Made by a program: the position numbers and the translations under genes. This document shows positions 4,440-7,600 of a DNA stretch of 7,600 bases, one piece after another (within the stretch, counting starts at the first letter, position 1; every line of letters begins with the position of its first letter). The notes under the pieces are model-generated. The model saw nothing but the letters and a program-made list of their open reading frames with translations. It was not told the origin of the DNA and ran no database searches. Origin of the DNA: Modestobacter sp. (GTDB taxonomy: Bacteria > Actinomycetota > Actinomycetes > Mycobacteriales > Geodermatophilaceae); the NCBI GenBank assembly GCA_025963425.1, contig JAOPUQ010000432.1, positions 1-7,600 on the forward strand. The letters are read 5' to 3'.

Positions 4440-5745
4440 GTGTTCGAGGCCGGTGGGTTCGCGGTGGCGCCCGTCGATCCGGTGCTGCCCGCAGGCGTGG
4501 AGCCGGTGGGGTGGTTCGGCGGCGGTCGCGGTTGACGGATCTGCTGGAGCCGCGGGGTTTCGACGACGAGGGTGTGGCGACCGGGTTGGCCCGGGTCGAG
4601 GATGCGAAGTCGCGGTTGGCGGCGTATGAGTGGCGTGGGTGGTGCGGCTGGCGGAGCTGCGTCCTGATCACCTGGACCTGCGGCCCGGTTCCCGCGGAGC
4701 GGAGGGTGGGGGTCGGGGCGGGCGTTCCCCGGTGTCTCGGAGTTCTTCGTCGACGAGTTGGTGCTGGTGCTGAACTGCTCCCGCCGCTACGCCCGGTCCC
4801 TGGCCGACACGGCGTTGGCGTTGCGCGGGTTGCCGGGCACGTGGGCGGCGCCGGCGACGGGCTGATCGACTGGCCGCGGGCCCGGGCGTTGGCCGGCGGG
4901 CTGGGCTGGCAGACCCCGCAGGTCGGTGCCGGGGTGATCGCCGCCTGCGGGGCGGAGCTGCTGCCGGGCGCGGCCGGGTTGTCGATCCACCGGCTGCGGT
5001 CGACACCGATGCGCGGATGGCCCAGGCCGACGGCGATGCCCGGCCGATCGGGCAGCTGCGGGCCGGGGTGCTGGCCGACCTGATCCTGCGCCCCCGGGAC
5101 ACGACCCGGCCGCCGGTGACCGCTGCGCCCGGCGGTGGGGGAGTCGAGGCGGCGGAGGTGGACGGGGGAGCCGATCACCGCCACGCACCTGCGGGAACTC
5201 CTCGCCGAGTTGGACGCGGTCTGCCCGGATGGGCTGCGGGCACCGGCCGGCGGCAGCCTGAGCATCGCGCTGGTCGACCGGGCGCCGGGGCGCTGCGGGC
5301 CACGGTCAGCCGCCCGGAGCCGGAACGGCGGGTCCGCCGCGGCTGCCCGCGGCACCCGCGTGCCGACATGTCGACCGAGCCCGGTGCCGACATGTCGACC
5401 GGCTGCTCGTGTGCGGTGCTGGACCGGCCACCACCGGTGCACCGGTACACGCCCACCCCGGCACACGCCACCGACGCCGACCACGTGACCGCCTGGTCCG
5501 ATGGCGGCGCCACCGCCTGCGCCAACCTGTGCTGCCTGTGCCGGCGCCGCCACCGGCTCAAGACCCAGGCCCGGGGCTGGCGGTTCGTGCTGACCGCCGA
5601 CGGCGACCTGATGGCCACCACCCCCAGCACGGTCACCCGCATCACCCGACCACCCGGCATGCACCACCCCGCGCCACGGGCCGTCCCGCCGGCACCACCG
5701 CCCCCGGCGGCGGCACCCGCGGCGGAGGAACCACCGCCGTTCTGA
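4440..5745 (+). pseudogene. Decayed DUF222 (13E12-family) HNH endonuclease
   Basis: Reading all three forward frames recovers one protein in pieces: frame of 4440 (MFEAGGFAVAP, stop TGA 4533), frame of 4526 (SRLTDLLEPRGFDDEGVATG), about 4639 (VVRLAELRPDHLDLRPG), 4725 (FPGVSEFFVDELVLVLN, stop 4863), 4853 (GLIDWPRARALAGGLGWQ), 4999 (ARMAQADGDARPIGQLRAG), about 5166 (EPITATHLRELLAELDAV), and about 5290 to the TGA at 5743. That is seven frame changes. The last piece holds the HNH region: DADHVTAWSDGG, ANLCCLC and RRRHRLKT. The usual CxxC-containing segment between TPTPA and the DxDH motif is missing, and the usual RRHHR is RRRHR. The middle of the DUF222 domain also looks shortened near 5010. Intact relatives are multi-copy, roughly 400-500-residue proteins in these actinomycetes. 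No functional product is expected. Confidence 0.88.
5360..5401 (+). repeat. Two direct copies of an 18-bp unit inside the pseudogene
   Basis: GTGCCGACATGTCGACCG occurs at 5360-5377 and 5384-5401, a 24-base period that encodes a repeated ADMST block. Each copy contains the 10-bp palindrome CGACATGTCG. It is probably a small in-frame duplication in a variable linker of the ancestral gene. Confidence 0.7.
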
Positions 5746-5746
5746 G

Positions 5747-5776
5747 GGCCGCCTGACCGGTGCAGGTCAGGCGGCC
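5747..5776. terminator. Strong bidirectional terminator hairpin
   Basis: GGCCGCCTGACC (5747-5758) pairs perfectly with GGTCAGGCGGCC (5765-5776) around a 6-base loop. It begins one base after the pseudogene stop and ends two bases before the nagD stop on the other strand, so it can end transcripts from both sides. There is no T-run on either strand. Confidence 0.8.
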
Positions 5777-5778
5777 GG

Positions 5779-6561
5779 TCAGACCAGCTCGATGACGTCC
5801 TGGATCGAGTCGCAGACCCGGCCCGGACGGAACGGGAAGCGAGCGACGTCGGCGGCGCGGGTGGAGCCGGTGAGCACCAGCACGGTGTCCAGCCCGGCCT
5901 CGATGCCGGCGATGATGTCGGTGTCCATCCGGTCGCCGACCATCGTCGTGGACTCCGAGTGCCCGTCGATCCGGTTCAGGGCGCTGCGGAACATCATCGG
6001 GTTCGGCTTGCCCACGAAGTACGGCTCCGCGCCGGTTGCCTTCGTGATCATCGCCGCCACGGCCCCGGTCGCGGGCAGCGGGCCGTCCGGCGAGGGCCCG
6101 GTGGCATCGGGGTTCGTGGCGATGAACCGCGCTCCGCGCTCGACCAGCCGGATGGCCCTGGTGATGCTCTCGAAGCTGTAGGTGCGGGTCTCGCCCAGCA
6201 CCACGTAGTCCGGGTCGGTGTCGGTCAGCGTGTACCCGACCTCGTGCAGCGCCGTCGTCAGTCCGGCCTCCCCGACGACGTACGCGGAACCGCCGGGCAA
6301 CTGCGAGGACAGGAAGTCCGCGGTCGCCAGCGCCGAGGTCCAGATGAATTCCTCGGGCACCTCCAGACCGCTGCGGGCCAGCCGGGCCGACAGGTCACGC
6401 GGGGTGAAGATGGAGTTGTTGGTCAGCACCAGGAACCGGCGCTGCCGGTCGACCAGCCGCTGCAGGAACTCCGCCGCACCCGGCAGCGCCTGCCCCTCGT
6501 GCACCAGGACGCCGTCCATGTCGGTCAGCCAGCACTGGGACTCGCCACGCTCGGTCGCCAC
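5779..6561 (-). CDS. nagD: NagD-type HAD-IIA phosphatase
   Basis: A 260-residue haloacid-dehalogenase hydrolase of subclass IIA, close in length and sequence to E. coli NagD (250), a nucleotide monophosphatase. Motif I is DMDGVL with nucleophile Asp14 and acid Asp16; motif II is VLTNNS (Thr47); the motif III lysine is in VGKPNP (Lys185); motif IV is GDRMDTDI (Asp210, Asp215). Between them, TSALATADFL, YVVGEAGL, VVLGETRTYSFE and GARFIATNPD match the NagD cap and core wording. The enzyme should be a cytosolic Mg2+-dependent phosphatase; the exact substrate is not readable. The start GTG at 6561 is chosen because an AGGA lies seven bases upstream and the protein then begins just before motif I; an in-frame start farther up would add a non-conserved arginine/proline-rich leader. 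A hairpin (6571-6600) abuts the ribosome binding site. Confidence 0.92.
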   Translation of the reverse strand: MATERGESQCWLTDMDGVLVHEGQALPGAAEFLQRLVDRQRRFLVLTNNSIFTPRDLSARLARSGLEVPEEFIWTSALATADFLSSQLPGGSAYVVGEAGLTTALHEVGYTLTDTDPDYVVLGETRTYSFESITRAIRLVERGARFIATNPDATGPSPDGPLPATGAVAAMITKATGAEPYFVGKPNPMMFRSALNRIDGHSESTTMVGDRMDTDIIAGIEAGLDTVLVLTGSTRAADVARFPFRPGRVCDSIQDVIELV

Positions 6562-6570
6562 ACCCCCATC

Positions 6571-6600
6571 CTGCCGTCTCCGTCGGTCGGGAGGCGGCAG
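6571..6600 (-). promoter_or_regulatory. Hairpin abutting the nagD ribosome binding site
   Basis: On the minus strand 6600-6590 pairs with 6581-6571: ten pairs with one internal A/C mismatch and an 8-base loop. The base of the stem overlaps the AGGA of the nagD ribosome binding site, nine bases before the GTG. It may limit translation of nagD, or it may be the terminator of the cupin transcript. Confidence 0.4.
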
Positions 6601-6685
6601 CGAGGGATCAGCGGTGAACCGGGGGAGGGGGCGCCTTCTCACACCCGCGCCCTCTTCCGTCGCGGTCTCTGGCCCTCTGGTGACA

Positions 6686-6699
6686 CGGGAGGACTCCCG
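6686..6699. repeat. 14-bp inverted repeat in the cupin-nagD gap
   Basis: CGGGAGGACTCCCG has 6-bp arms around two bases, about 40 bases downstream of the cupin stop. It may be a weak terminator or operator. The rest of the 178-base gap (6562-6739) holds the nagD leader and no gene that I can support; no clear -10 box was seen. Confidence 0.3.
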
Positions 6700-6739
6700 G
6701 CCGCTGGAGCGGTTGGCGGACGGCGGGAGCGCCCCGGGG

Positions 6740-7213
6740 TCAAGGCCAGTCGGTCAGCACCTCGGCTCCGTAGTGCGCGGCGAGCGTGACGACCCGCTGC
6801 ACATCGAGCTCCGGCAGATCGGTCGGCAGCCTTCGGCTGGGGGCTGGCTCCCCCAGTTCGACGAAGAAGGACTCCAGGCCACCGGGTGTGACCAACGTCA
6901 GCACGCGGACCTCCTCCGTCTCGAGCGTCAGTAAGTGGGGTACGTCGCGTGGGCAGAAGACGAAGGAGCCGGACGTGCCGGAGAGCCAGTCGTCACCCAC
7001 GCGAACCCGCAGGGCTCCCTCGAGGACGAAGAACGACTCATCCTCGCGGTGATGCACGTGCGGCGGGGGCTCGTCGCCCTTGCGGATCACCGCCTCCATC
7101 AGGCCGAAGGAGCCACCGGTCTGCTCCGCCCCGGCCAGTACGGCGACCAGCTCACCCGCGGACACGTAGGTCGGGGCCTCGCTGACGTTGATGGCGAACG
7201 GCGATCGCGGCAC
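6740..7213 (-). CDS. Single-domain cupin protein of unknown function
   Basis: A 157-residue protein with one cupin beta-barrel. Motif 1 is PPPHVHHREDESFFVLEG: His52, His54 and Glu59 are the expected metal ligands. Motif 2 is FCPRDVPHLLTL with the fourth ligand His93. All four metal ligands are therefore present, so it should bind Fe, Mn, Zn or a similar ion. There is no second cupin domain, helix-turn-helix or signal peptide. Small cupins of this type (often labelled quercetin-dioxygenase-like) include dioxygenases, isomerases and sugar-binding proteins; the sequence does not say which. The start GTG at 7213 has a perfect GGAGGT ribosome binding site five bases upstream (7219-7224 on the plus strand). 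It is transcribed in the same direction as nagD and the GNAT gene; the 178-base gap to nagD makes a joint operon uncertain. Confidence 0.9.
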   Translation of the reverse strand: MPRSPFAINVSEAPTYVSAGELVAVLAGAEQTGGSFGLMEAVIRKGDEPPPHVHHREDESFFVLEGALRVRVGDDWLSGTSGSFVFCPRDVPHLLTLETEEVRVLTLVTPGGLESFFVELGEPAPSRRLPTDLPELDVQRVVTLAAHYGAEVLTDWP

Positions 7214-7300
7214 GTCGCACCTCCGAGGGGCCAGAGCGTCGTCGGGACCGCAACTGTGGCACCGTCCGAGCGAGCGGTCGAGAGCTCGGCCCGTCGCGCG

Positions 7301-7600
7301 CTACCCGGTTCGGCGGTCGGCGGCGAACCGGGGCAGTGCGTCGTCGGTCAGCCGGAAGACCGTCCACTCGTCCATCGGCTCCGCCCCGGCGGCCCGGTAG
7401 AACTCGATCGACGGGGCGTTCCAGTCCAGCACCGACCACTCCAGCCGGGAGTACCCGCGCGCCACGCACACCTCGGCGAGCGTCCGCAGGAGCTCGCGGC
7501 CGAACCCGCTCCCGCGGTGCTCGGGCCGCACGTAGAGGTCTTCCAGGTAGATGCCGTGCGTGCCCCGCCAGGTGGAGAAGTTCAGGAACCAGACCGCGAA
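7301..7600 (-). CDS. GNAT N-acetyltransferase (5' end beyond window)
   Basis: The frame is open from the right edge to TAG at 7301-7303, giving 99 C-terminal residues of a GNAT acetyltransferase. The acetyl-CoA motif A is YLEDLYVRPEHRGSGFGRELL (split here: YLEDLYVRPEH, then RGSGFGRELL), with the R-x-x-G-x-G-type pyrophosphate loop. Motif B follows as RLEWSVLDWN and SIEFYRAAGAEPMDEW. The wording (FLNFSTWRGTHGIYLEDLYV before motif A, EWSVLDWN after it) resembles the diamine/spermidine acetyltransferase (SSAT-like) branch of bacterial GNATs, so a small amine is a plausible substrate, but this is inference. The first third of the protein lies outside the window, so the start cannot be judged. It precedes the cupin gene by 87 bases on the same strand, leaving room for a separate cupin promoter, although no clear one is visible. 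Confidence 0.9.
   Translation of the reverse strand, partial: FAVWFLNFSTWRGTHGIYLEDLYVRPEHRGSGFGRELLRTLAEVCVARGYSRLEWSVLDWNAPSIEFYRAAGAEPMDEWTVFRLTDDALPRFAADRRTG

Noticed and set aside
4431..4447. A LexA/SOS box at the start of the HNH pseudogene, as reported for some mycobacterial 13E12 genes.
   Set aside because: Only the right half GTTCGA (4442-4447) is present; the left half does not match.
5361..5400. CRISPR-like repeat.
   Set aside because: Only two copies with a 6-base gap, inside former coding sequence, and no cas genes.
4303..5667. Minus-strand open frame of about 450 codons across the HNH region.
   Set aside because: The R/P/A/G-rich translation has no domain; the plus strand gives recognisable DUF222 and HNH pieces in three frames.
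7266..7289. CCGAGC/GCTCGG hairpin between the GNAT and cupin genes.
   Set aside because: A 6-bp stem with a 12-base loop is weak for such GC-rich DNA, and it has no clear relation to a promoter.

Overview
This is high-GC DNA (well over 70% G+C by eye, with nearly all codon third positions G or C). It contains actinobacterial marker genes: a WhiB1-type iron-sulfur regulator, a PdtaS-type histidine kinase and a 13E12/DUF222 HNH relic. The protein wording and the DUF222-HNH relic fit a soil or rock actinomycete of the Geodermatophilaceae type (Blastococcus, Geodermatophilus, Modestobacter). That placement is an impression from memory, not a search result.

Layout: (1) 1-297, the 3' end of an unrecognised gene. 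(2) 393-617, a stand-alone 74-residue biotin-carrier protein. (3) 745-2229, PdtaS, a soluble GAF-PAS histidine kinase. (4) 2260-2511 on the minus strand, whiB1, convergent with pdtaS, with a long upstream region (2512-2818) holding a CRP-like palindrome, a TTGACA box and two strong dyads. (5) 2819-3769 on the minus strand, a diacylglycerol-kinase-family lipid kinase. (6) 3863-4363 on the plus strand, a small four-helix membrane protein, divergent from the kinase. (7) 4440-5745, a heavily frameshifted and internally deleted DUF222/HNH endonuclease pseudogene. (8) A bidirectional terminator at 5747-5776. (9) Three minus-strand genes: a NagD-like HAD phosphatase, a small cupin, and a GNAT acetyltransferase cut by the window edge.

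Regions 2-6 reproduce the gene order and orientations I recall for Mycobacterium tuberculosis Rv3221c (TB7.3), Rv3220c (pdtaS), Rv3219 (whiB1), Rv3218 and Rv3217c. This is therefore an old conserved actinobacterial neighbourhood and not an acquired island. It joins a cytosolic sensor kinase, an Fe-S/NO-responsive regulator, a lipid kinase and a membrane protein whose functional links are unclear. The right-hand part (nagD, cupin, GNAT) looks like ordinary housekeeping or accessory metabolism.

I do not see a new defence, mobile or biosynthetic system here. The most useful leads are regulatory: the whiB1 upstream region, the paired leaderless promoters between the lipid kinase and the membrane protein, and the way the HNH gene has decayed.
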